From the NCBI RefSeq assembly GCF_024323335.1, contig NC_066583.1, forward strand, positions 271,494,916 to 271,558,915: a DNA stretch of 64,000 bases, written 5' to 3'. Below the pieces are notes generated by a model. It was given only the letters and a program-made list of their open reading frames with translations. It was not told where the DNA came from and did not search any database. Positions 1 to 12,136 of the stretch are shown here, one piece after another. The first letter of the stretch is position 1. Each line of letters begins with the position of its first letter. Source of the DNA: Lathyrus oleraceus (taxonomy: Eukaryota; Streptophyta; Magnoliopsida; Fabales; Fabaceae). Position numbers and translations under genes: made by a program.

Positions 1-843
1 TTTGTTTGGGACTTTTCTACTGGAGTTCTTTCACCTCCCTATTGGCAATGGTTTTGGGCCATGTTTTTAATAAGTTGATAGGCTTCGTTGTATGACTTGT
101 CCATAAGTGCACCACCCGCGGCAGTGTCTACTGTCAGTCTTGTGTTATACAAAAGCCCATTGTAAAATGTGTGAATGATCACCCAGTCTTCCAGACCGTG
201 ATGTGGACATATCCTCATCATGTCTTTGTATCTCTCCCACGCGTCGTAGAGAGATTCTACATCTTTTTGTCAAAATCCGTTGATTTGAGCTCTCAGCATA
301 GCAGTTTTGCTTGGTGGAAAATATCGGGATAAGAAGATGTTCTTCAGTTCTTCCCATGTTGTAACTGAGTTGGATGGCAAGGATTGCAACCAGGCCCAAG
401 CTCTGTCTCTTAGAGAGAAAGGAAAAAAGGCTTAGTCTTATCGCATCTTGAGATACACCATCCGCCTTCACAGTGTCTGCGTACTGCACAAACTTGGTCA
501 AATGTTCATTAGGGTCGTCCGTAGGAGTTCTAGCAAATTGATGTTGTTGGACGGTTGATAATAATGAGGGTTTCAGCTCGAAATTGTTTTGATTGATAGC
601 AGGGGCAGCAATGCTGCTGTGAGGTTCTTGTTGGGACGGGGTAGCGTAGAACTTAAGAGGACGATTCCGTGGTTCCACTGTAGCCATGGTTGGTTTTTCA
701 ACTGGTTCAGTAGTAGGAAAGAAGATATCAGGAATATTATACCTTCGTTGGTACTCTAGTATTCGACGTCTTAAATATAAGAAACACTCTAATTCTGCGA
801 TTGGTGGTGCTAAGTTGTCTCCTTGTGAGCGAGTACTTGGCAT
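1..843 (-). pseudogene. Athila gag polyprotein, 5' part, broken
   Basis: Gag forms the capsid of the retrotransposon particle. The frame opens with MPSTRSQGDNLAPPI at 843 and runs through the conserved Athila gag core: an NNFELKP stretch, SPTEDPN-like (TPTDDPNEHL), then in a second frame SLYDAWERYKDMMRICPHHG and FYNGLLYNTRLTVDTAAGGA. The two frames are separated by a one-base slip in a T-rich run near 430. An in-frame stop follows at about 270-280, and a second stop (TAG where Trp is expected after the NHCQ motif) lies at 39-41. The protein continues past the left edge. It cannot make a full-length Gag. Family assignment is secure from the motifs. Confidence 0.88.
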
Positions 844-933
844 ACAATCGGGGGAAATAAGGGAAAGGAGATTAGTTTTTTACCTTAGTTTATACTGTGG
901 AACGAAAGAATCGTACTATTTGACTAAATCAGA

Positions 934-951
934 TCCCCGACAACGACGCCA
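934..951 (-). other. Primer binding site, tRNA-Asp type (Athila)
   Basis: The plus strand reads TCCCCGACAACGACGCCA. On the minus strand this is the reverse-transcription primer site just inside the LTR. From memory of plant tRNA-Asp, whose 3' end is TCCCCGGCAACGGCGCCA, it differs at two positions. Its distance from the LTR end (963) is about 11 bases. Confidence 0.8.
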
Positions 952-962
952 AAAACTTAATA

Positions 963-2556
963 TGTCTCGTGACTGTATATAAAATATAGCCTATCGGGTA
1001 CTTGACTGCAAGTGCACAGTCTAGTCGTTTTAGTTTTAAAAGATATCGAACCCACAGGGACCGATGGTCAAACTAATGCTACCGACGTTACTATGTTTAG
1101 CTAAGGGAATGATTTTTAGAAGTTTGGTTGAACAAAAATTAAATCTAAGGGAAGTTAAGTTTTAAGAAAATATTAATAGGGGGATATCAGTATGCAACAC
1201 ATTAATCGTCATGGATTCGATAAGTCACCGGTGTATAATTTAAGTACCAAATATCTTTCAGTAGAAAATACTTATTTAAAAGGCTTTATCTCACACTCTC
1301 GTGATTGTTGATTCGGGCTATACCTTTTAGTCAGAATGTATGCTCCCGCTGTCCCATTTGAAGTTAAAAATACTTTTTGAAAATAAATAAGTTCTAATTG
1401 CTTTTAAAGTGCTCTCGCTATTTTTAAAATTAATGCCTAGTTTTTACTATCCAATTCGACCCTCACGCTCTCGCGATTGTCGGTTCTCACCTTAGTTAAT
1501 TTCCCACTCTTGTGGCAAAATTGTATTAAATAGCTTCCCACTTTTGTGACAAAGTTAATTAAATTTAAATTAAAAACCACAGCCAAAAAGATTGTTTGAG
1601 AAAAGAAGTTTTACACCGATTATTATTAAATCCCGTCTAATTAAATTGTTTACATACCGATACCGGTAGTTTAGCCGGACATGTTAAATAATGCAAACAC
1701 AGACGAGCATAAACAAATCAACAATACAGCAAACATGATTACAATAATAATAAAGCAATGACAATAGTAATTGAATAAAAACTTGGAAATTGGATTAATA
1801 GTGCCGAATCTTGAAGTACTTAAGCAGTCCTCTACAAGCCGGTAGGATTCTGCTTCTTTGAAATTATTGCTTAAACTAAATTAAATAAATTGCAGTAGTT
1901 CCCCAGTGTAGGAAACTACTACTTTGGCTAAATGAAAAACAGAAAGGAAAAAGGGAAAACGGAAACTCTGAATGGTAAAAAGAAAATAATGTTGCTGAAG
2001 AAAAATAAAAGAAAAACAGAATTGTTGTGGAAAAATAAAATGCAGAGAAAGGTCTTGAAAGTTGGCTTCAGAGAGGAAAAATTAAGCGTCCCCCGTAGGT
2101 TTCCAACTTCCATCCTTTTATATTCTCCATTTGGTCTTGGCAGTTGAGAGAAATAAGGGTGACTTGATTGAGTGAGAAATCCACGGGAAAGTAGCTGAGG
2201 AACGAGAAGTAAGGGCCGTGTGGATCACTTCTATTGACAGATTCAATGTGCTTATTTTGGTCTTGTAACGATCGTGATGGGCTTATGACAGTCGTGACAG
2301 ACTGGGCGTGACGGTCATGACAGGCTTTGTGACGGTCGTCACATGCACATAATTTGTAATCTCTGTTTTTGTGTTGTTTTCTCTTCTGTTTCTTCTTCTT
2401 TTCCTTCCTTTTCTATAATTTACTCAGTTAAGCATGTGAATTGAAATACCTGCAAAAATAACTCGAACACTTGTGGAATAATTGGAATATAAATGAAAGT
2501 GGTATGATTTTTGAGTGTAAATCATGGCAAATATACGATGTATTTTCGCGTTATCA
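963..2556 (-). repeat. Athila 5' LTR (1594 bp)
   Basis: The LTR begins TGATAACGCG and ends ACGAGACA on the minus strand, so it has the usual TG...CA ends. It carries no coding sequence; short open frames here are chance. Positions about 2265-2346 hold a cluster of TGACGGTCGTGACA-like words in both orientations. The second LTR is outside the window, so no age can be estimated. Confidence 0.82.
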
Positions 2557-4173
2557 TGATGCTGAAGATGATGTGGAAAGGTTTCCAACATTTAAGGAAA
2601 CTAAAAAAAATGAAATAAGGATGCTATTCAAAGATAAGATGCAAATCAGAAATGCCATAAAAGAATATGCAATGAAGAATATGAATAGGTTTATGTTCAG
2701 GAAAAATGACAAGAAGATAATGGTTGTAAAGTGTATGGAAGAATGTCCATTTTATATAAGGTTTAACATGAGGACCACCAATCAGTTTTTGCAACTTGTA
2801 AGCTTTACTGATCAATATAATTGTCATGGACAACCATGAATAGACAAGCAAAAACTGATTAGTTGGCTCACAAAATTATGTATACATTAAGATACACTTT
2901 TGAAATGAAAACTAACGGGTTGATTGCAAATGACATTGAGCAGTGAGGGTGAAGTTTTCAACAATAAAGTTTATAGAGCCAAGAAAAGATCAATATAGTT
3001 GATTCAAGGTGCTTTCCGTGAACAATTAAAACATCTTAAGAGTTATTATTGAGGAATTGTTAAAGTAAAATCCTAACTCCACAGTTAAAATTCAGTATGA
3101 CAGTTCTGTCGGTGGTCATGTGTTTGAAATAATACATGTATACTTGGAAGCATGTAAAGAAACATTTTCAACCATGTGTAGACCTCTAATTGGGTTGGAT
3201 GCTTATTTTCTAAAAGGTAACTTTGAAAGTCAGTTGATAAGTCTTGTTGGTAAGGATGGAAATAATAAGATGATACCAATAGCTTATGCGGATGTGGAAG
3301 CTGAAACAAAGGACTTGTGGCAATGGTTCCTTAAGTTATTACTTGATGACTTACAATCCATTCAATATAAGGTTTATGGATTTATATCAGATCAACAAAA
3401 GGTATTCATTTTGTTATTCATCTTATTATTCATTATGTAGCCTTTATTACTATAGGGTTTGGTACCAACTATTCTAGAGAATAGCCAATATGTTAAACAT
3501 AGATTACGTGTTGAACATTTATATAGCAATTGGAGGAAGAAATATCTTGTGGTACAATTTAAAGAAGCTTTATGGATGGCAGTTAGGGCCACAACCGTAC
3601 TTGGGTGACAGAGAGCAATGAATCAAACTAAGGAGCTTAATGTTAATGCTTGGAAAGACATGATGGATGCACCTGTTGCATATTGGAGTAGATCTCATTT
3701 CAAGACAGACACGTAGTGGGACTTGCAAGGTAACAATACGTGTGAGGCTTTTAATCGAGCAATCTTAGAGTATAGAAACAAGCCAATAATTACAGTGCTG
3801 GAGGAATAAAAAATAACACGACCGTCAGAATTTCCATTCAAAATGATGTATTAAGTAGGTTCAAAGGTGTTATAAGTACTAAAGTCCAATAAGTATTAGA
3901 AAAGACCAAGAAGGAAGTAGAAGGATGGATTGCAATGTGGCATTATGGTGATGATTTGTTAATATTTGGGGTTTCAAATGGAGTTGATACATATGTTTTT
4001 AACTAACTGCAAAAGAAATGTGTTTGTAAAATGTGGGATTTAACATGAATATCGTGTTGTCATGCTATCACATACATATGGTTTAACAAGAAGGAGTCGG
4101 AAGATTATGTTTCATCATACTATAGGTAACACATTATCATTGTGTTTTGAGATTTTATTCCCGAGGAGACAAA
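2557..4173 (+). pseudogene. mudrA-like (MULE) transposase pseudogene, copy 1
   Basis: This is a remnant of a Mutator-like transposase, the enzyme that cuts and pastes MULE DNA transposons. Recognisable parts in order are: the MuDR DNA-binding domain (MQIRNAIKEYAMKN, then KCMEECPFYIRFNMRT) at 2640-2830; the MULE catalytic domain (CRPLIGLDAYFLKGN, IPIAYADVEAETKDLWQWFL, GFISDQQK) at 3175-3400; and a C-terminal part near 3620-4050 ending at the SWIM-type zinc region. Frameshifts and many stops break it. The N-terminal PB1-like part is missing because the Athila LTR sits at 2556. Tail sequence runs to 4173, where a copia LTR begins. Confidence 0.88.
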
Positions 4174-4690
4174 TGTTGGACACTGTGAGTATTGGATTAA
4201 ACTCTATTATGGTTGAAGGGTAGCTTCTTGGTTTGGCAATCCGACAGGATCATTAGCATATCGTCGAAGTTTGTTCACAAGTTGTAGTCGAAGTATGCTA
4301 GGATTGTTAGCATGTCGAATTGGGTCTGTTTTTTATGCCCTATTGTTTAAGTTAGTTTGTTCTCTAAGTTAGTTTGTGTAATGGGCATGCGTGTAAAAAC
4401 CCATTAGTTTAGTGTGTTAGTTTTCTTATAAATAACATACTAGTCTCTCATCATTGTATAATGCAAATCCTAATTAGGGTGAGAAAGGTTATTTTCTATT
4501 CTGTAACACTTGTAATCTTATTTCAAAGAGAAAGTAAAGAATAAAAGTTTATAACCAACTTATTATGTTCTTCTTGCTTCTTTTTTTCACCCTTGCGGAT
4601 TTCTTGAAGATCAAGAAACCATGTATACTTTGTTATTCCGGTATCGTTTTCATAAAAAATTGGTGCAGTGAGCATGGAGAAGATGTCGTC
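4174..4690 (+). mobile_element. Ty1/copia-type LTR and leader stump, copy 1
   Basis: TGTTGGACAC at 4174 opens a 479-bp LTR-like segment ending TTTTCA at 4652. It contains TTATAAATAACATA (promoter-like) and a CATTGTATAATG stretch typical of plant copia LTRs. After it come ATTGGTGCAGTGAGC, which looks like a primer or leader region, and ATGGAGAAGATG, a plausible gag start, before the sequence is cut at 4690 by an Ogre LTR. An equal-length second copy lies at 17212-17690. The copia assignment rests on LTR size and leader style, not on coding sequence. Confidence 0.6.
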
Positions 4691-5342
4691 TGTCATACCC
4701 CAAAATTTTTCCTCCCCTTTTCATTTTCATCTAACCTTTTGGTTTGAGATTCATTTGCATCCATATCATCTAATGTATTAATACCATCATAGATTCAAAT
4801 GTTTGAGATTGTTTATACCTAACAAGGAGCTAGGGTTTGCTTGAGAATTAAGCCTTGGGAATTGTGATGCTATAATCAATGTGGAGAGCCCATTATGATG
4901 GTCAAGATACAAAACCCTAATTCTAGGTGCTTGAGACCTTAGAGATTGCATCTTGGTATTCATTTGTGCACCAAAACCCTAATTCTTGACTTTTGTACTA
5001 TTGGATCATGTGGTTTTCCTTATGATTTTAAACTTGATCATGAAACCCCAATTCATTGGAGGATGGTTCTTGATCATTATGGTATGTATCATCAATTATC
5101 AAGATTGCTTTGTTCATGGAAATCATTCATCAAGATTAACCATCTGGTCTACATGATTGAGGATTATGTTGATCCAAAGCTTTCATTCATGTGATGTGCA
5201 TTCTATATTTCCATTTATAATCTATTGATCTTAGGCCTATGGTGTATTAAAATCCTTGATTCATGATTCATAAATGCATTGGTTCATGATATTTTGGTCC
5301 ATTGATTTCATTTTTCCATTATGCTTCATAGTGCATTGGAGG

Positions 5343-8300
5343 TGTAAGACCCCAATTTTAACCCTAAGATCTCTCATGATATCTCATCATTTGCATTGGC
5401 TTTGGGTCACACCTTGGTAGCCTCTTTGCCCCTCATTCATTGGGTTTGAATTAGGAGAGATAACAAAGCATATTTGATTGTATCATACTCCATTTTTTTC
5501 TTTGTTTACTAACCAAAATTCCAAAATATGTCTATGTATAACTTTGCTTCTTTTGTAAGTAGTGTGTTAATCCACCTGTGCCCTATCAAGCTCACAACTA
5601 GGATTTGAGACCCTCATAGCAAGATATCAATCATGGAATGGTTCATCATTGGTTATAAACATCATATATGGATCCCCATGTTCTTTGTTTATCATTTGGA
5701 TCAAGAGTTCATCAAGAGTTTGAAGCTTGTTTGCCTTGGAAGCCCTAATTCATCTGGGTATCTTGTGTGACTTCCTCAGCAAGTTTCTTCAACAATTGTT
5801 CAAATATATCAAGGGATACTAAACTATACATCATCTTATGCATATATGATCCTCCATGAGCCCTAAAGATCAAGATAACTTCAAGTTTGCATGTTGGTTC
5901 AAAGAGGTTGACCAGAGAAAGTTAACTGGTCAAAGCTGGGGTTCCCTAGACCCTATCTCCTACAAATTTTGTCATATGAAAATAATTCCAAGAGAAAAGT
6001 TACTCTTTAAAACATTCGAAACATTATAGGTCATTTTGGGCCATCACCATTGAACAAGCAATTTTCCTCAACTTCTAAAATGCATAACTCCCTCATGCCA
6101 AATCCAAATGATGTAAAATTTGTGATCAAATTGAATATGAATGAAATAGACACAACTTTGGTGAAGACACCATTTTCATTTGGAGCTGATAGCAAAAGTT
6201 ATTCAAGATGGAAGAAATGGTCATTTAACTTTGTACTTAGAAAATTTTCAACTATGTTTGATTTCTCCCACTTCCACCTCAAAATTCATCATGATCCAAG
6301 ATCCAAATTTAAAAGTGTTCAACATAAAATTTGTTCCCATTGGTGTCACCTTTCCAAAAAGTCTAAAATCACTTCATTTGGACAAGAATTGAGGGACTTG
6401 TGCATGGGTGTAATGCATGGCCCTAATTGGAAAGTTCATGATCATTTTTCAAATACACATTGCATGGCTTCATGTTAGAGTTGCAGCATCATTTGAAAGT
6501 GAATTTGGACATGTTTACATCATCTCATGGGCATATCATATGCCCATGCAAGCATGCACATCACATTACTATTTTTGGCCAAAGTTTAAAAGTGTGTGGA
6601 AAGAAATGAACATGGCTATAAATACATTGCCCTTGTGACCAAAATGAGGAGCCCCATTGCCCAAGCTTTGAATTGCATCATCCCTAACCTCCATTGATAG
6701 GATAACCTTGAAGATTTCACTTGAAATCGAGCTTCAATTCCACTTCTGTTTTGGGATTGAAACTCCAAGGATCCAAGCCTTTTGATAATCCCTTTCATCT
6801 CCTGCAAGCAAGTAGAAGCAAGCCCAAGCCAATTGAGATCCAAATCGAGCTTCATCAGTGCAAACAGAAGGTGAATTTTTTTAAACTTTCTCTCTTCGAT
6901 TCTCTCTCAATTCTCCATTATTTGAAGTAATTTTTGGTTGGCTGAAGTCCTACCAATGTAGGCAACAAGATTGAGTTGCTTTGAGGTCAAATCGAAGCAA
7001 CTCAGATCATGCACCTCAAACTTCAAGTCCACGTATCTTTCAATATACTTGTAATTGGGTGAAATTGAGGCTAGATTCAAGCTCCTGAGCATTTTCTATT
7101 TAAACTCACTTTTTATTTTAATGGTGGTTAGTGGTGGACCAGTCTGGTGAGGTTCATCGGAGAAGAAGACTGAAACTAGGGCTCTGGTGGTGTGTTGGCA
7201 TCTTCCTAACCACTTGATCGTATTCAAACATTTTAATCATGGCCTTCACTTCTGATTACCACGCGTGTGCACACGTTGACTGTGGTGCATGATGGAGCGC
7301 GTGTTGTGGCCATCAGATCTGCCACCTCAATTAATGAGGGAGATCTGATGGCCCTCGTTTTTTCTCATTTCATTTTAATTTCTGATTTTCTGTTTAATTC
7401 CTTTATTCTGTTTAATTCATAATTATTTCATTTTTAATCCAAAAAATATGGGACTTTCACCAAAAATCTTTAAATATTTTCCTCTTTCATATTTTGAATT
7501 AAAATTATTTTTTGGATTAATTTTGATATTTGTCATGAATTAAATGATTTTGTACATATTTTTAATTGTTTTAAAATACTTATGACTTTCCAAAAATCAT
7601 GAAATATTTTGTCTAAGGTCCTTTGACCTTGTTTGATCTATGATAAATCCCTTGGCTATTTATTTGGTATTTTTAAGGGAATTGAGGTTTTGTCCATTTT
7701 AAAATGCATTTTAATTCATTTTTAATTTGATTTTTAATTGATTAAATGTTTAAAAATTATGTTGAGCCATTTTTATGGTCTTGTGATGTTTGACTTTCTG
7801 TTTGTGCCTTGTTCATGGTTGATTTGACTTTTGTTTGGTAAATACTATTGGATTTAGGGGATTGATGAAATGTACATTTCATCTCCCAAAATGAATTGAT
7901 GGTATTGATTAGATGAAATTCCTCTCATGATCAATTTGTGTTTCTATTTCCCCTTCCCTCTTCATCTTCATCCCTATTCTTCCCCAATCCCTCATTGGCA
8001 ATGAAATCTCTTCATGTCTAATGCTAGTTGATTCATCAATGACCTTGTGTTAGATGAATCAACATGAGCCAGATTGAGATATGTCCTCTCCCCCATTTCT
8101 TTTAGTGTGTGGTATGTTTTAAGAGTTTGGTTCCTTGTACCAAATCTCTAACATGCATTAACCCCTACAATTTTATTATCCGACCTCAGATAGTTGTGAC
8201 TTCTACATAAGTCCAATTATGATTGCTTAACATAGAGCTAAATCTATCCCTTAAAGCATAACATTCTAGTAAGGGAGATTGTAAGTCTCCCATTCTTCAT

Positions 8301-9887
8301 GGTATTGTGTGGAAACTTGATTTTTTTATTTTCATGAGAGTTAGTGGCATACTTGTTGAATTATCCAAGTTGGATCCTTTCTCATGGATGATGTCTTGGT
8401 TTAAGGATTCATACTTGTGAATGAATGGTTGAGTATTCTCCAGAGAATGACTTAATCAACTAAAACTCATCACTAAATTCTTAATTAACTTTGCTTTACT
8501 TTTAAGTCCTTTACTTTATGCAATTTAAATTTCAGTACCTTTATCATTCATTGCCATTTACATTTCATGCAACTTGTTTATGTTTCAAGTCTTTTCACTT
8601 TGCTCATTTGAGCCACATCTTGTGACTGTATATATTATTTGTTTGTATTTTGTTTTGTTTGTGGTCTTAGGACCTTAAAACACTTAATAACGAGAAAAGC
8701 CCTAAAAAACATCTGGTTGGACTGTTGGGACTTGATCCGAGCTTTTAGACTTAGAACTAGGCAACATTCCTTGTACTAAAGGACTTGGCTAATGCGAACA
8801 TTTGAGACTGAGCTATCTCTGCTCATGCCTTCATCTGATACAAGACCTTAGGTCTCTTTGACTCATCTGCTACTTTGTCTCTATGCTTAAATGTTATTTT
8901 ATTATTATTGTTCATGTCTGATGATTGTCCTGAATTGATCAAGGAACATTTCATCTGCTACATTAGAAGATATTGAAGACTGCTAGATATTGGAATACTT
9001 GCTTGGATATTATGGCTATCTTTATTTTATGCTTTGGTCTTCGTATGGTTCTTGGATATTGTTCGTTGCTTATTGCTTGTTGATTGTCAAAGTCCAAAGA
9101 AAAATTGGTTTCTATATGACATTCTTATCTGTTGGATTGCATCTCATTGGTCAAATCTTTTCAACTCTTAACTTTTAAATTTTCCTAGGGTAGTCTCTTC
9201 ATATCTTCCCACTTCTTTAATTTCAAAATATCTCTCTCTTTTCAAAAACTATCTTTGCTTGTGATTTCAAACTTAGACATGTGTTAATGATTAGAAACTT
9301 TAGCCTTATGCCATTGAATTTTCAAACTTTTTTTTCTTAAAACAAACTTGTGAATAAACTTAACCATATTGACTTGAATTTAAAAATACAAAAATAACTA
9401 ACAACCCCATTCAAATATTTGGCCTTTTGTGCCTTTCCTTGTTAAACTTTTGCTAAAATCGATTCACCAACTTCTTTGAAATTTTTACCATGAACTACGG
9501 GGTTTTGATCCCTCATTTTTATGTTGGTACGTAGGCATAAGACCGAAGGTCTTGTCAAACACAAAAATATAATCAATGAATTCTTTTCTAATCCCTACAG
9601 TCTATATTTTATCAAACACCTTTTATATCCAAAAACATACCCACACAAAAAAGGGCTCCCTAGGAGTACCTAGGACACTTTAGGTGCTGACACCTTCCGT
9701 CTATGTAACCAACCCCCTTACCTGTAATCTCTGGAATTCTATTAGTTTTTATTTGAAAACTTCTTATCTTTGGGTTTTGTTCTTACTTTTCCCTTTTCCT
9801 TTGGATACAATAAAAGCGCGGTGACGACTCTGGTTTTACTAACGTCGAGTTTATCCATAGCTTGATGGTCACGAATTTACCGCTACA
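5343..9887 (+). mobile_element. Solo LTR of a second Ogre-like family (4545 bp)
   Basis: Copy A of the Ogre LTR is interrupted here; copy B reads straight through the site (18370-18385). The insert starts TGTAAGACCCCAATTTTAAC and ends ACCGCTACA. It is flanked by GGAGG (5338-5342) and GTAGG (9888-9892), a 5-bp target duplication with one change. It has no internal region, so it is a solo LTR left by LTR-LTR recombination. Near its end it carries the same style of words as other Ogre LTRs here (GGTACGTAGGCATAAGACC, GCTGACACCTTCC, GCGGTGACGACTCTGG). No gene was recognised. Long AT-rich stretches at 7350-7750 are unremarkable. Confidence 0.85.
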
Positions 9888-12059
9888 GTAGGCCCATTAG
9901 TTCTTGATTCGTCATGTGTCCCTAGTCCACTTGTGTTAGTCTATTTGGATCATGTATTATTGTGCATTCATAATCTTTGTGATTCAAGTGTTTTAAAGGT
10001 GTTGATTCATTTATTTCTAACTATGACTTAAACATGGTTTTTAAGGCAAAGTTTCATGGTGAAATCAAACATGTTTCATTCCATCACAAGGATCATTACC
10101 ATTTAAATACATGTTCATTCATTCATTAAATTAGCATTTACATTGTTCGTTACAAAAGAAAATACAAAAAAAAAATACAATTTTTTACAAAAGTTGAGTT
10201 TTTGGTCAATTGTTGACTTTTGGGTCAACCAGTTGACCAAAGTCAATTATCACATTTTTTCATCTGCTAAACCCTAATTCTAATTACATACATATTCTTG
10301 CATTATTTCATGAGCTTCCATCATCATGTTTTTTCATGAACAAGAAACTTCACATTTTGCATCAAACTTGGTTGGTCATGCCTTGCCATGCCTTGCTTTG
10401 CCTTGCCACCATGCCCAATTTCACAAGCCTACAACCCTGCATCATGTGATACACAAGCAAGCATTCACACATCAGCTAATGATCATACAAAACTAACCAA
10501 ACAATAACATAGCATCCCTAGCCATTCATACTACAAATGCACATTTCATGAACATACCTTTTGCACATCATGGCATGAGCATACCAATATCCTACAGTGG
10601 TACACACATCACATGGCATCACAATCTTGCAAGTACACTACAAACATTACAAAGAGCTGCACACACATAATAAAATTTCATCAAACATTGAACAAACTTT
10701 AGCCTAAACCTATAGCCCACAAACCATTGCATTGCCCTGCCATGAGTCCATTAACACCAACAAAAGTGCCCTACAACATTAGTTCATCATCATCAACAAA
10801 AACCCGATACAACCACAACTTGATATGACCAAACCTGAAACCTACTAAGCCTTTCCAAAGGTGTCAAGCCACCTGTAATGTCAAAACTTTTCAACCTGCA
10901 GCTCGAGTTCAAACAACAAGTCATCCAACACATTTCCACCTAACTGCAATGCAACATCCTGAAAATCTAAACTGGTTCAGCAGGTCATCCATAAGAAATT
11001 CCACCAAGCTTTCACATAAATCACATGTACAAACCAGTTACCATTTGGATTCATTAATTAATACCTCATCTAACAGTGGAATTCAACTAGCAGAGAAACA
11101 CTTTGTAACTAACTGAATTTCGAATTAACTAAAAAGTGAATTTCCAACTAACTTTCAAATAACTCCTAACTAACTAACTAATAGAGTTAGTTAACTAATA
11201 ACTAACATTTCTTCATCCTAACTAATAGATTCAACAGAGTTTAATCCCTCTATTAAACTCATCTCCTATAAATTGAACTCAACCTTCACAATTTTGAGAA
11301 CGCTTCATTTTTTCTCAACAACTCAGATTCATCCTCTGAAAAGTCTCTCCCATTAATTCACACAAAACTCCTTCAAAATACTCCATTAAAGCTCCGCATT
11401 GAAGCTTCAATAGAGTAGAGCTTAACCTCATCATTCTTAGAGCAACTTCACACATAGAATTTTCTCTCTCTCTCTCTCTCCCTGCAATTTCTTGGAGCTC
11501 ACTCACATGACGAATTCAGAAGGTGGAAGAAGAAAAAGAGAAACAAAAGAAAGAAGAAGAAGATATGAGCAATGGTATACCTGATTTCAAGTGATTCCCT
11601 CGTTGTAAGCTTCTTCCTCACCGCAACGACTCACCAGAGCAAACCTCCGCTTCAGAGGTTTTCTTCTTCTCCTTGTTTCCTCTCGATCTAGTTACCACCA
11701 TGTAGCATAGTAACAGGGGAATCAAAGCCCTAACATCAGGGACTTTGATTCCTCCATTCAACCATTTAATTTTAATTCTCGCGGCTAGAATTCTTAAGGT
11801 TTCTTGCACGATTCAAAAAATTCTTGAGGTTTCAGATGATTTTAGGGTGAGATTCGATTAAGACTTGAAATTTAGAGTGTTCTGGCATTTTTGATTTTTC
11901 TGTTTGATGCTCCACCACCACCGGTGGTGAGCTCTAACGTGGTGGAGCAAGAGATGAGGGATGAACATTTAACTAGTTTTGGAAACACATGGGAAATGTT
12001 TATCATGTATATCACATGCGTTTTGTGAATTTGAATGCTTTCTTCCTTCATAATCCTGT

Positions 12060-12136
12060 GTTAGACCTGATTTCACCTTAGGCCCAAGTTTCTACTCTTT
12101 TCACCCTTTTTGGAATTAATTGAAATCAGGTCTAAC
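12060..12136. repeat. 16-bp perfect inverted repeat in Ogre LTR copy A
   Basis: GTTAGACCTGATTTCA at 12060-12075 is matched perfectly in inverse orientation by TGAAATCAGGTCTAAC at 12121-12136, with a 45-base loop. The equivalent place in copy B (38605-38720) has only the first arm, altered, and a different, longer filler. Confidence 0.8.

Larger units (their letters stand above)
1..2556 (-). mobile_element. Athila-type Ty3/gypsy retrotransposon, 5' part (cut by window edge)
   Basis: Read on the minus strand, this is a 5' LTR (2556 down to 963), a primer site (951-934), a short leader and the start of gag running off the left edge. The gag protein and tRNA-Asp-type primer site are those of the Athila lineage. 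The right end is fixed precisely: the terminal CA at 2555-2556 is followed at 2557 by sequence resuming, base for base, inside a mudrA-like pseudogene that has an uninterrupted second copy at 15606. The element therefore inserted into that pseudogene. The expected 5-bp target duplication would be TGATG (2557-2561), but its partner lies outside the window. Confidence 0.88.

Noticed and set aside
1932..2147. Lys-rich open frame and its antisense in the Athila LTR
   Set aside because: A product of a purine-rich stretch; no motif and inside an LTR.
6050..6640. Open frames of 70-142 codons in the solo LTR
   Set aside because: Low-complexity composition, no domain, and they overlap each other in an LTR with a proven empty site.
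11463..11482. CT repeat as a GAGA-type promoter element
   Set aside because: It is a simple microsatellite of different length in the two LTR copies, with no gene downstream.
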